Assembly: GCA_031278795.1 (NCBI GenBank)
Contig: JAITJT010000091.1
Span: 1-15,164 of the forward strand
From: Deltaproteobacteria bacterium
GTDB taxonomy: Bacteria; Desulfobacterota; Desulfarculia; Adiutricales; Adiutricaceae
Length of the DNA stretch: 15,164 bases
Direction: 5' to 3'
In this document: positions 1-7,244 of the stretch, piece after piece
Position numbering within the stretch: the stretch's first letter is position 1
Layout of the letters: each line of letters opens with the position of its first letter
Notes under the pieces: model-generated
The model's input: only the letters and a program-made list of their open reading frames with translations
The model's database searches: none
Told to the model about the DNA's origin: nothing
Translations under genes and position numbers: made by a program

Positions 1-1
1 A

Positions 2-73
2 GCTACAAATCTACAAAGTTACAAAACAACAAGGCTACTTGGCTACTTGGCTACTTGGCAACTAGAGGAACTA
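2..73. repeat. degenerate period-8 tandem repeat upstream of SRAP gene
   Basis: Read in register from base 2, the DNA falls into 8-base units: gctacaaa, tctacaaa, gttacaaa, acaacaag, then three identical gctacttg units (34-57), then gcaactag and aggaacta. The array therefore changes gradually from an ACAAA type to an ACTTG type. It runs right up to the start codon region, and its last units supply the likely ribosome binding site (GAGGA, 65-69) of the next gene. It may begin before the window. This looks like a slippage-prone microsatellite; no function can be read from it. Confidence 0.85.
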
Positions 74-78
74 GAAAG

Positions 79-741
79 ATGTGCGGCAGATTCACCTCCT
101 ATGAAGAGGATGGCGAGGAGAGTAAAAAGAGTAAAGACAGCGTCTCCAAGCTAATTGACGAGGCGAGCGCGCTCTATCTTGAGAGCCCTAACCACGGTAA
201 GCTTAAGACCAAGGGGGAGGTTTTTCCGACGGATATAGTTCCTATCTTGGTGAACACCTCCCAAAATGACAAAGTCAAGCTGAAGGCCGAAATCATGTAC
301 TGGGGATATCCTGGTTTTCCGGACTATAAAAAACCAGGAAGTAAACCCAGACCGCTCATAAACACCAAAGGCGAAACCGCGCTCAAGCTTAAGACCTGGA
401 AGGACTCCTCATTAAACAGGCGCTGCATAGTCCCCACCGGCGGTTTCTACGAGTGGTCACACCACGACCCCAAAAAGAAGATTAAATACCTCTTCAAGCT
501 CCCCCGCCACCGGGGCCTCTTTTTGGGAGGCATCTACAAGGAGTTCAAGGACGAGGAAGGATTGAGCTTTCCGCATTTCTCCATTGTGACGGTTGCCGCC
601 AACGACTCCATGATAGAGATCCACGACCGCATGCCCCTAATCCTTCTTAAGGATGACTTCCCAAGTTGGCTAGGTGAGTCCTTAGACTATCAAGAACTCT
701 TCACCAGAAACTCCGTGGCGCTTTCCAAAGCAGCCGCTTGA
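79..741 (+). CDS. SRAP domain protein (YedK/HMCES family, abasic-site crosslinker)
   Basis: This 220-residue protein belongs to the SOS response-associated peptidase (SRAP) family. Family members form a stable thiazolidine crosslink between Cys2 and abasic sites in single-stranded DNA, shielding the lesion. The sequence shows the family landmarks: MCGRF at the N-terminus with catalytic Cys2, LINTKGETA (Asn95), the GGFYEW signature with Glu125, and HDRMP with His182. Start choice is decided by chemistry, because Cys2 must follow the initiator Met; an in-frame ATG at 55 would add eight residues and bury the cysteine, so 79 is right. GAGGA at 65-69 is a reasonable ribosome binding site. Length is normal for the family. 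The next gene follows 34 bases later on the same strand, so co-transcription is likely. No SOS box was recognised in the short upstream DNA, which is occupied by a repeat array. Confidence 0.95.
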   Translation: MCGRFTSYEEDGEESKKSKDSVSKLIDEASALYLESPNHGKLKTKGEVFPTDIVPILVNTSQNDKVKLKAEIMYWGYPGFPDYKKPGSKPRPLINTKGETALKLKTWKDSSLNRRCIVPTGGFYEWSHHDPKKKIKYLFKLPRHRGLFLGGIYKEFKDEEGLSFPHFSIVTVAANDSMIEIHDRMPLILLKDDFPSWLGESLDYQELFTRNSVALSKAAA

Positions 742-775
742 TGTTTTAATCTAATCTTCTTAAAGGCGGTCTTCC

Positions 776-2332
776 ATGGGCGAGTCAAAAGAGAGACGCT
801 TCAACACTTTGGGCCCCGTGGATCCATCCAGGCACTTTTGTATACCCGTAACCGAGAGGATACCCGGGATCGTGGAGAGGATTGAAAGCGACTCCTTCCT
901 CATTTTGGACGGCCACTCCCTCACGGGCAAGACCTCGGCTTTATTATCCCTTAGAGATGAGATCCAAAAAAGGGGAAACCTCAACGCCCTCTACGTCTCC
1001 TTGGAGGTCTTGGACGGTATAGCGGAGCGAGACGAGGCCACCAGAATCATAGCCGAGTGCCTGGACACCTCTCTTTCCATGTCCGGTGATAAAGAGCTTA
1101 GCGATTTTAAGATAGACGTGGACGGGAAAAATCCATCGCTAAGGGTTTACGCGGCCCTTACGCAACTAAAGAAGGCCTCCAAGCTTCCCCTGGCCATATT
1201 ATTCGACAAGTGCCAAGCGCTATCATTTGAGATACTGGTTAGCTTTCTCCACCAGATAAGAGACGGCGTGGAGCAAGGAACTGGAAACTTTCCCAGTTCC
1301 ATTGTCTTAACCTCTTTAAAAACCCCAGGCTGCGTGAGCATGGAAACAAAGGGGGAAGAGCCCCGCGACAGGGAGGCTATCCTCTTCAAGCTCCCGGCTG
1401 AAAAGATTGAGCTCAAAAACTTCAGCTCATCCGAGATTGAGGAGCTCTTCCGGCAGCACACGGACCTAACGGGCGTAAAGTACGAAAAATCCGCCTTAGA
1501 TGAGATCCTCTACTTCACTGACGGCCACCCCTATCTGGTATCGGCCATTGGCCAAGAGCTAACAGAGTCACTCAAGGACTCCTCCACTCTGGTCACCCGC
1601 GCGGAAGTTGATCAAGCGGTGGCTAACATCAAGAAAAAGCCGGAGCTCTACCTGGAATCGCTATTTAGGCACCTCAAGGAAGCCAGGGTCAGGAAGGTGA
1701 TGGAGAGCGTCATCCTGGGACTCCCCTCCCTTCCGGAGGATGTAACGGACGAGGATCTATCTTTCGTGAAAGAGCAGGGACTACTCTCGGTGAAGGATTC
1801 CAGCCTGGCTCCAGCCAATCCCATATTCCGGGACGAGATGATGGTCTACCTCACCAAGCTCCTCATCCTGGGCCTCCCCAAGGACCTGGAGCACCGCTTC
1901 GCCACAGATACCCTGGACATGAACGCCATCTTAAAATCCTTCCAGCATTTCGTAAAAGAGCAGTCCCTAAGGATCATGAGCCCCTACGGCTACCACCGGG
2001 CCGGAATGTATCTGCTTCTCCAGGCCTATCTCCAGAAGATAGTGGGCCACAAGGGCGAAATCATCAGGGAATACGCCTTGGGGAGGCAAAGGATGGACCT
2101 CTTAGTGCTCTGGAACAAAGCCAGCTTCCCCCTCACCTTGGAGCTCAAGGGCAGCCAGGAGACCTTGAAAGAGAGCCTGCGCTCCATGGTGGTCTATATG
2201 GAGCGCTTCAAGACCAAGGAGTCCTGGCTATTGGTCCATGACGAGGGCCCCACCACCGATTGGGAAAAGAAGCTCTTCTTCCACTCCGAGAAAGGCAAGA
2301 ACGACCTCACCATTAACGTGGTGGGCATTTAA
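776..2332 (+). CDS. AAA-type ATPase fused to C-terminal PD-(D/E)XK nuclease-like domain
   Basis: This 518-residue protein has two recognisable parts. The N-terminal part is a P-loop ATPase of the bacterial group that opens with an R-x-FNT-x-GP motif (residues 8-14 here). Walker A is GHSLTGKT (46-53). The Walker B strand ILFDKCQAL (141-149) has Asp144, but Lys145 stands where the catalytic Glu is expected. The C-terminal part (about 405-518) looks like a PD-(D/E)XK nuclease domain: Glu432 in REYALG, Asp441 in RQRMDLL, then ELK at 456-458, followed by the WLLVHD strand typical of these fusions. The ribosome binding site AAAGGCGG (762-769) supports the ATG at 776. Such proteins are widespread and poorly characterised; DNA repair or mobile-element defence is possible, and the SRAP neighbour fits DNA damage. 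Because one ATPase residue is missing, this copy may bind but not hydrolyse ATP. The family call is firm; the role is not known. Confidence 0.85.
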   Translation: MGESKERRFNTLGPVDPSRHFCIPVTERIPGIVERIESDSFLILDGHSLTGKTSALLSLRDEIQKRGNLNALYVSLEVLDGIAERDEATRIIAECLDTSLSMSGDKELSDFKIDVDGKNPSLRVYAALTQLKKASKLPLAILFDKCQALSFEILVSFLHQIRDGVEQGTGNFPSSIVLTSLKTPGCVSMETKGEEPRDREAILFKLPAEKIELKNFSSSEIEELFRQHTDLTGVKYEKSALDEILYFTDGHPYLVSAIGQELTESLKDSSTLVTRAEVDQAVANIKKKPELYLESLFRHLKEARVRKVMESVILGLPSLPEDVTDEDLSFVKEQGLLSVKDSSLAPANPIFRDEMMVYLTKLLILGLPKDLEHRFATDTLDMNAILKSFQHFVKEQSLRIMSPYGYHRAGMYLLLQAYLQKIVGHKGEIIREYALGRQRMDLLVLWNKASFPLTLELKGSQETLKESLRSMVVYMERFKTKESWLLVHDEGPTTDWEKKLFFHSEKGKNDLTINVVGI

Positions 2333-2333
2333 A

Positions 2334-2467
2334 CCCCTAATAAATCCCTTTCCTCCAAAAAGTATTCCCCTCAACCCCTTAGCCTCCAGTTACTTTTTGC
2401 AAAATTCCCACTCTCCAGCCTCTCCACCCTCTTCCACCTCTTCCTCAAAAAAAAATCACCGCCACCT
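2334..2467 (+). terminator. possible Rho utilisation (rut) region after the ATPase-nuclease gene
   Basis: The plus strand is nearly devoid of G here (about eight in 134 bases) and rich in C, with a dense run of YC dimers at about 2,408-2,446. No hairpin with a T-run was found between this gene and the next promoter. A C-rich, G-poor, unstructured transcript just after a stop codon is what Rho loads on, so Rho-dependent termination is the simplest reading. This is inference from composition only. Confidence 0.4.
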
Positions 2468-2517
2468 ATGCCCGTTTAAGAAAACCAGCCCACCCCAAGA
2501 AAAGAGAAAAAAAGCGC

Positions 2518-2546
2518 TTGACAAGCTAATTTGGCTGTGGTTAAAT
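2518..2546 (+). promoter_or_regulatory. sigma-70-type promoter of the TetR-efflux operon
   Basis: A perfect -35 box TTGACA (2518-2523) is followed after exactly 17 bases by TTAAAT (2541-2546), which matches four of six positions of the -10 consensus. The regulator's start codon lies 38 bases past the -10, leaving room for a short leader with the GGAGG at 2576-2580. The -10 is overlapped by an inverted repeat (2545-2566), which suggests repression by the regulator encoded just downstream. Confidence 0.7.
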
Positions 2547-2566
2547 TAATTAAGCTATTAATTAAT
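2545..2566. promoter_or_regulatory. putative TetR operator (9-bp perfect inverted repeat)
   Basis: ATTAATTAA (2545-2553) and its exact reverse complement TTAATTAAT (2558-2566) flank a 4-base spacer. The palindrome starts within the -10 box and covers the expected transcription start. Size and position are typical for an autorepressing TetR-family dimer. The AT-rich composition of the leader lowers the weight of the symmetry, so the operator role remains an inference. Confidence 0.55.
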
Positions 2567-2584
2567 AAAAAAAATGGAGGCCCC

Positions 2585-3295
2585 ATGCATAGCATCGAGA
2601 AAAGAAGGCCAGGAAGGCCCCCCAACGGCGGGAAAAGTGAGGAGCCCAAACTCAAGGACAAGATTCTCAAAGAGAGCATACTGGTCTTAAGTGAAAGGGG
2701 CATCCCCAACTTCTCCCTAAAGGAGGTGAGCAGAAGGGCCCAGATCACCCCGGCGGCCATCTACTACTACTTTGGCAACAAAAAGGCCTTAATATACGCG
2801 GCCCTTGATAACTATCTCTTGCCGCTCATGCAGACCTTTTTTACCGCCATGGGCGATAAGGACAAGGATCCTGAGGAGACCGTGCTGGGGCTTCAGGACG
2901 CCATCCTTACCGCCGCCAAGAACGCCCCTTGGTTTCTGGCGCTGTGGAGCCGGGACATAAGCTCAGTAAACGCTACCTTACCTAGCTACCTGAAGGCCAG
3001 AATAGATACTAATGACCTCTTTAGATTCATAGATAAGATAAGACAGGGGCAAAAGGATAAAACCATAAACATAGGTATCGTTCCGGAGATGGCCTACATC
3101 TCCGTCATAGCCACCACGCTCTTGCCGCTGGTCATTCAACCTACCTGGGAAAAGTTCTTTAATTTTAATATCGAGCCCCAGAGCATGGAAAGGCACGTGA
3201 AAACCATCGCCAGGAATGGATTTCTCACGCGCGCGCCTCTCGCGCCAGATGAGAGCGACACTCGCCATAAAAAAACTCCAAAGGCTAACTCGTAA
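2585..3295 (+). CDS. TetR/AcrR family transcriptional regulator
   Basis: This 236-residue protein has a TetR-type N-terminal DNA-binding domain. A basic, glycine/proline tail (RRPGRPP, residues 7-13) resembling an AT-hook precedes helix 1 (about 23-40). The helix-turn-helix follows at about 43-67, with FSLKEVSRRAQITPAAIYYY and then FGNKKAL, the classic YYxFxxKxxL ending. The C-terminal ligand and dimer domain (about 75-236) is not recognisable to a ligand class. The ATG at 2585 is chosen because GGAGG (2576-2580) sits four bases before it; an upstream in-frame TTG at 2531 falls inside the promoter and is unlikely. It precedes an efflux pump pair on the same strand. By analogy with other such loci it probably represses the whole operon and is released by a pump substrate. 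Confidence 0.92.
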   Translation: MHSIEKRRPGRPPNGGKSEEPKLKDKILKESILVLSERGIPNFSLKEVSRRAQITPAAIYYYFGNKKALIYAALDNYLLPLMQTFFTAMGDKDKDPEETVLGLQDAILTAAKNAPWFLALWSRDISSVNATLPSYLKARIDTNDLFRFIDKIRQGQKDKTINIGIVPEMAYISVIATTLLPLVIQPTWEKFFNFNIEPQSMERHVKTIARNGFLTRAPLAPDESDTRHKKTPKANS

Positions 3296-3300
3296 AGATT

Positions 3301-3378
3301 TTAGACAATAAAATTCTTTTTTAGCCAATAAAAATCCTCACTAATAGCACGCTATCCTCACAGAGCCAATATAAACCT
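3301..3378. promoter_or_regulatory. helically phased AGCCAAT-type direct repeats before the pump genes
   Basis: The 109-base gap between the regulator and the membrane fusion gene holds TTAGACAATAAAA at 3301-3313 and TTAGCCAATAAAAA at 3321-3334, exactly 20 bases apart. A third AGCCAATATAAA copy starts at 3364, 41 bases after the second copy's matching AG. Spacings of about two and four helical turns would place all copies on one face of the DNA. They could be activator or repressor sites for an internal promoter, or simple AT-rich similarity. Confidence 0.35.
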
Positions 3379-3404
3379 AAAGTAGGAAGAACCAAGCATT
3401 CAGC

Positions 3405-4589
3405 ATGACCGAAACTCCCAACAAACAGATGCCACCGGAAAAAAAGGGCCCAAGGGCCGTGTTCAAGGCCCTTCTGGTATTCGCGTTAATCGGGCTTATA
3501 GCCTTTCTCTATTGGTTTTTTGTTAACCGGGGCACAATTTCCACGGATGACGCCTACACCACCGGAAACATCGTGCGCATCTATCCCCAAACCAGCGGCA
3601 CCGTGGTGGAAATCTTGGCCGACAACACCCAGAGCGTTAAGAAAGGTGAGGTGCTGGTGCGCCTGGACGTGACTGACGCCACCCTCGCCCTGGAGAAGGC
3701 TGAAAACAACCTAGTAAGCGCCACCCGGGCGGTCGCCAGCAGGCTCTCCCAGAGGGATAGCCTGAGGGCCCAGGTGGTGGCGAGCGAGAGGCAGCTGGAA
3801 CTAAGTCAAGCCGACTACGACAGACGCCGCAAGCTAGCACCAGGGACCTCCATCACCCGCGAGGAGCTGGAGAGCTACCGGGTCCAGGTGGAGGTGGCCA
3901 AGGCCACCCTGGATGCCCAGAAGGCATCCCTGGAGGCCTCCAACCGCTTGATTGGCCTTGACTCCCCAGAGAAAGACCCCGCCATCCGCCTGGCCGCGTC
4001 CGAGCTACTTAGCGCCTGGCTCAATCTGGAGCGCACCAGCATCAAGAGCCCGGTTAACGGAAGGGTGGCCAGGCGCTCGGTGCAGCTGGGAAACCAGGTG
4101 AGCCCGGGCAGCCCCCTCATGATGGTGGTGGGAGACACTGAGCTCTGGGTGGATGCTAACTTCAAGGAGAGCCAGTTGTCCAAGGTGAGGCCGGGCCAAA
4201 GGGCCGAGGTACGGGTGGACATGCTGGGAGGCGCTAAAACCTTCCAGGGCGTGGTCGCGGGCCTGAGCCCGGGGACGGGTAGCGTATTTTCCCTGCTCCC
4301 CACGGAAAACGCCACGGGTAACTGGATAAAGGTGGTGCAGAGGGTGCCGGTTAGGGTCTTGATCGAAAGCGGTCAAAGTGGCGGCTCCCCTCCCCTCATC
4401 CTGGGGCTCTCCTGCCACGTCAAGGTCTACGTGGACGAGACGGTAAGATCCTCTCCTCCATCCACGTGGAACTACGAAAGCGACGCCCTTCAGGTGGACA
4501 TGAAGACTAAGACCCAAGACATCGAGCGGACCATAGAGAGGAACCTCTCCTTTCCAAAAGGAGAGCTAAGAGCCGGAGAGCTAAGGTGA
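3405..4589 (+). CDS. HlyD/EmrA-family membrane fusion protein (efflux adaptor)
   Basis: This 394-residue periplasmic adaptor has a short basic cytoplasmic tail, a single membrane anchor at about residues 19-40 (FKALLVFALIGLIAFLYWFF), and then the EmrA signature STDDAYTTGNIVRIYPQTSGTV (about 46-67) that opens the lipoyl/barrel-sandwich half. A heptad-rich alpha-hairpin spans about 88-195, with arginine/glutamate-rich repeats. The second lipoyl half (SPVNGRVARRSVQLGNQV) and a beta-barrel follow (about 215-345). Such adaptors link an inner-membrane MFS pump to a TolC-like outer-membrane channel; no channel gene is present here. The best ribosome binding site, AGGAAG (3384-3389), is rather far (15 bases) from the ATG, but the N-terminus aligns well in type with EmrA proteins. 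Its TGA overlaps the GTG of the pump gene by four bases, so translation is coupled. Confidence 0.93.
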   Translation: MTETPNKQMPPEKKGPRAVFKALLVFALIGLIAFLYWFFVNRGTISTDDAYTTGNIVRIYPQTSGTVVEILADNTQSVKKGEVLVRLDVTDATLALEKAENNLVSATRAVASRLSQRDSLRAQVVASERQLELSQADYDRRRKLAPGTSITREELESYRVQVEVAKATLDAQKASLEASNRLIGLDSPEKDPAIRLAASELLSAWLNLERTSIKSPVNGRVARRSVQLGNQVSPGSPLMMVVGDTELWVDANFKESQLSKVRPGQRAEVRVDMLGGAKTFQGVVAGLSPGTGSVFSLLPTENATGNWIKVVQRVPVRVLIESGQSGGSPPLILGLSCHVKVYVDETVRSSPPSTWNYESDALQVDMKTKTQDIERTIERNLSFPKGELRAGELR

Positions 4590-6133
4590 GCGCCGCTCCC
4601 CCAAGTAGCGGCTACGAGAGGGCGCCTCTTTCCGGGCACAAGCTGGCGCTCCTCACCATGTCCCTATCCATCGCCACCTTTATGCAGGTGGTGGACACCA
4701 CCATCTGCAACGTGGCGGTTCCCACCATAAGCGGAAACTTAGGCGCCAGCAACTCCCAGGGCACCTGGATAATCACCTCCTACGCGGTCGCCAACGCCAT
4801 CGCCCTTCCCCTGACCGGCCGCCTGGCCCAGCGCCTGGGCGAGGTGAGGCTCTTCCTCTTATCCACCGCACTATTCACCCTAACTTCCTTTTGCTGCGGC
4901 ATTTCCCCCAATCTTAGCTCCTTGGTTTTCTTCCGGATTCTACAAGGCGCCACAGGCGGGCCTATGCTTCCCCTGGCCCAGTCGCTGCTCTTGACCAACT
5001 ACCCCAAAGAGAGGCGCTTTATGGCGCTGGCCTTCTTTTCCATGATGATCTCCACCGCGCCAATCTGCGGGCCCATATTGGGGGGCTACATGTCGGACAA
5101 CTTCCACTGGAGCTATATCTTTTTCATAAACGTACCCTTTGGCGCCTTGGTTTTCATAGTAGCTAAAATCGCGCTCTCCGGAAGGGAGTCCCCCCTCTCC
5201 AAAGTCCCAATGAGCGCCGCGGCCTTCGGCTTTCTGGCCCTGGGGGTGGGCTCTTTCCAGATATTCCTGGACAAGGGCCGGGAGCTGGACTGGCTCAACT
5301 CCAACTTCATCATGGCCTTAGGGGTATTTACGGTTATTGGACTTACGCTCCTCATAGTCTGGGAGCTCCACTCGGATAATCCCCTCATAGACCTGAGGCT
5401 ATTTAAGTACCGCAACTTCAGCGTGGGCGTAATCCTCATAAGCCTAGGCATGATGCTCTATCTGGGCACGGTGGTGCTCCTTCCCTTACTCCTCCAGACC
5501 TGGTACGGCTACACCGCCACCTGGGCCGGTTTGGTCACGGCGCCCGTGGGGCTCTTGCCCATCGTGGTCACGCCCATATTGGGGCGTTTCGGGGCCAAAA
5601 TCGACCTGCGCCTGGTCATAACCCTGGGATTTATGGTGTTCGCTCTGTGTATGTTCATGCGCGCCAAGTTCAATCCGGACATCATCAGCGTAAGATTCGT
5701 GGTGTTTCCCCAGTTCATCCAGGGCTTCGCCCTGGCCTTCTTCTTCGTGCCCATAATGAGCCTGGCCTACATGGGGCTCGCCCCGGCCAAAATGGCCGCG
5801 GCCTCGGGGATCTTCAACTGCATTAGGGTTCTCTTTATGGGCATAGGCACCTCTCTGGCCTTAACCTTCTGGGACAAGCGCGAGGCCCTCCACCACACGA
5901 GGCTGGTGAGCCACATAGACGGCGTAAGCGCCAACTCCGTGGAGGCTATGAACTCCCTAAGCAGCTTGGGACTCACCCAGGAGGAGGGTTTGGCGATGCT
6001 CGTGAGAACCATCACCAAGAACTCTTACGTCCAGTCGGCAAACGAGATATATTTCGCCTCCGGCATCTGCTTTGTGGTAATGATAGCCATAATCTGGATA
6101 GCTAAAAACACCAAAGAGAGAGCTATTACGTAA
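4586..6133 (+). CDS. DHA2-family MFS drug efflux permease (EmrB/QacA type)
   Basis: This 515-residue polytopic inner-membrane protein has the length and about 14 hydrophobic segments expected for drug:H+ antiporter family 2. Family motifs are visible: motif D1 with Asp37 in VVDTTICNVAVP, motif A-like GRLAQRLGEVRLF (78-90), motif B with Arg117 in RILQGATGG, and motif C with GPILGGYMSD (162-171) followed by WSYIFFINVPFG. It starts at GTG 4586, overlapping the adaptor's stop, with GGAGAG (4575-4580) as ribosome binding site. With the adaptor it should form an EmrAB-like complex expelling hydrophobic or amphipathic compounds using the proton gradient. The substrate cannot be read from sequence. 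The stop codon is directly followed by a strong terminator, marking the operon end. Confidence 0.95.
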   Translation: MSAAPPSSGYERAPLSGHKLALLTMSLSIATFMQVVDTTICNVAVPTISGNLGASNSQGTWIITSYAVANAIALPLTGRLAQRLGEVRLFLLSTALFTLTSFCCGISPNLSSLVFFRILQGATGGPMLPLAQSLLLTNYPKERRFMALAFFSMMISTAPICGPILGGYMSDNFHWSYIFFINVPFGALVFIVAKIALSGRESPLSKVPMSAAAFGFLALGVGSFQIFLDKGRELDWLNSNFIMALGVFTVIGLTLLIVWELHSDNPLIDLRLFKYRNFSVGVILISLGMMLYLGTVVLLPLLLQTWYGYTATWAGLVTAPVGLLPIVVTPILGRFGAKIDLRLVITLGFMVFALCMFMRAKFNPDIISVRFVVFPQFIQGFALAFFFVPIMSLAYMGLAPAKMAAASGIFNCIRVLFMGIGTSLALTFWDKREALHHTRLVSHIDGVSANSVEAMNSLSSLGLTQEEGLAMLVRTITKNSYVQSANEIYFASGICFVVMIAIIWIAKNTKERAIT

Positions 6134-6170
6134 AAAGTCCCGCCCAACAATCTAGGCGGGACTTTATTTA
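6134..6170. terminator. bidirectional intrinsic terminator of the efflux operon
   Basis: AAAGTCCCGCC (6134-6144) and GGCGGGACTTT (6155-6165) form a perfect 11-bp stem around a 10-base loop, starting right after the pump's TAA. The plus-strand tail is TATTTA; on the minus strand the stem is followed by further Ts, because CTTTTTACG is read. It can thus also end transcription of the convergent Crp/Fnr gene, whose stop lies about 95 bases away. Confidence 0.92.
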
Positions 6171-6259
6171 TGTTACAAGCTAGTGAGATAAGAGATAAAC
6201 TTAGGTGTTTCCATCTAACAAGTGAGAGCGCTAAAAATAAGGCCTTGCTAAAATCTAGT

Positions 6260-6943
6260 TTACGCTTTGAGGTTTCCCTGGATAAGGGCGTTTAAGATAT
6301 CCCTGTTCAATATAACGATATAGGGTTTCTCCTCTTTAATGGCGTTTTTGCCTTTCAAGAAGGTAAGGGCGCGCGACACGGTCTCAGGCGAGGTTCCTAT
6401 GAATGAGGCCAGCTGGCCTTTGCTGAAGTTCAGCTTAACCCTACCCGACACCTCTTCATGATTGAGTATGAAAGAGGCGAGCCTGGCCGGCGCCTCCTTT
6501 ATGGTACGCGACTCGAAAAGGTGGGCGAAATCTGCCAGTTTCAAAGCCAAGAGGCTCAAGAAGTTCTGGGCTAGTTTCATATTATCTTGAACGATAAGTC
6601 GCAACTTATCCCCAGGGAAAAAATACGCAGCGGACTTGTCCAGGCACTGGGACGTGGAGGGATAGCCGTGATCCAGGAATATTCCCGCCTCGCCAAAGGA
6701 GTCACCCGGCAAAAGCACCCTCAGGAGCTGCTCTTTCGCGCCATTGCCCGAGACAAAGATCCTGACCTTGCCCTCTACTAGCACGTAGAGGCCATTACCA
6801 GGTTCGCCTCTGTTGAATATGACCTGACCTTGCTGAAATCTTTTGAAAATGGATATTTGCAAAAGAGCTTCAGACTCGTGATGTTCAAGGCCATGAAAAA
6901 AAGAGGCTGATTTTATAATTGGGCTAAAATCGTCCTGAGTCAT
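6260..6943 (-). CDS. Crp/Fnr-family transcriptional regulator with FNR-type recognition helix
   Basis: This 227-residue protein has an N-terminal cyclic-nucleotide-binding-like beta barrel (about 12-120) with GxVIFxxGEPG (40-51), VLVEGKVRIF (55-64) and the GDSFGEAGIF turn (80-89). The Arg-Ser pair that binds cAMP in CRP is not at the expected place. A long dimer helix (about 117-148) follows, and the helix-turn-helix lies at about 175-198. The recognition helix reads SPETVSRAL: Glu187, Ser190 and Arg191 reproduce the ExxSR pattern by which FNR-type proteins read TTGAT half-sites. It has one cysteine (Cys100), so it cannot carry an FNR-like iron-sulfur cluster; a heme, NO, redox or other signal is possible but unseen. 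GGAGG (complement of 6950-6954) lies six bases before the ATG. FNR-like boxes occur about 200-240 bases upstream. Confidence 0.93.
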   Translation of the reverse strand: MTQDDFSPIIKSASFFHGLEHHESEALLQISIFKRFQQGQVIFNRGEPGNGLYVLVEGKVRIFVSGNGAKEQLLRVLLPGDSFGEAGIFLDHGYPSTSQCLDKSAAYFFPGDKLRLIVQDNMKLAQNFLSLLALKLADFAHLFESRTIKEAPARLASFILNHEEVSGRVKLNFSKGQLASFIGTSPETVSRALTFLKGKNAIKEEKPYIVILNRDILNALIQGNLKA

Positions 6944-6965
6944 TTACGGCCTCCTTTTCCGCCGT

Positions 6966-6993
6966 TTTATAATTTAGGTTGTTACAAACCCAA
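6966..6993 (-). promoter_or_regulatory. candidate promoter of the Crp/Fnr-family gene
   Basis: On the minus strand TTGGGT (6993-6988) is followed after 16 bases by TATAAA (6971-6966). This would give a leader of roughly 17-20 bases carrying the GGAGG ribosome binding site. Matches are partial, and the surroundings are AT-rich, so this is a moderate call. Confidence 0.4.
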
Positions 6994-7043
6994 GATGAGA
7001 TTAGCACAGATTTTTTTAAAAAAGAACACATAAATAAAAAAAA

Positions 7044-7066
7044 ATTGCGCAATACTTACAAGTATT
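7044..7066. repeat. paired palindromes upstream of the Crp/Fnr gene
   Basis: ATTGCGCAAT (7044-7053) is a perfect 10-base palindrome. It overlaps AATACTT (7051-7057) and AAGTATT (7060-7066), a perfect 7-base inverted repeat with a 2-base spacer. The pair lies about 100-120 bases upstream of the regulator's start and could be a binding site. In such AT-rich DNA some symmetry is expected by chance. Confidence 0.4.
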
Positions 7067-7146
7067 AAAGGAAAACTAGCGAAAGAAAATATATTTCATT
7101 TAAATAATTTTTTTTGTGATTTTTCTTTTTAAATTACGCATAAAAT

Positions 7147-7185
7147 TTGACGCGGATCAAAAATTTGAAAATTGAATTAAGTCAA
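7147..7185. promoter_or_regulatory. two FNR-type boxes exactly 25 bp apart
   Basis: TTGAC-GCGG-ATCAA (7147-7160) matches 9 of 10 positions of the FNR consensus TTGAT-N4-ATCAA. TTGAA-TTAA-GTCAA (7172-7185) matches 8 of 10. Their centres (7153.5 and 7178.5) are 25 bases apart. The neighbouring regulator has the ExxSR recognition residues that read this half-site, so it is the natural candidate to bind here. Rightward they precede a perfect TATAAT at 7233. Confidence 0.65.
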
Positions 7186-7232
7186 GCATTTTGAAAGCTA
7201 CTAAAAATAGCTGTTAAATCTGGATAAAAACT

Positions 7233-7238
7233 TATAAT
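7233..7238 (+). promoter_or_regulatory. -10 box TATAAT of a predicted activator-dependent promoter
   Basis: TATAAT at 7233-7238 is a perfect -10 element. The matching -35 region holds only CTGTTA (7211-7216, 16-base spacer), a weak match, as expected for a promoter that needs an activator. With a start near 7245 the two upstream FNR-type boxes would be centred near -66 and -91, in the range used by class I activators. Start position is inferred. Confidence 0.45.
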
Positions 7239-7244
7239 TAAAAA

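Noticed and set aside
4005..4517. Minus-strand open frame of 170 codons inside the adaptor gene
   Set aside because: Antisense shadow of the EmrA-like gene, with no support of its own.
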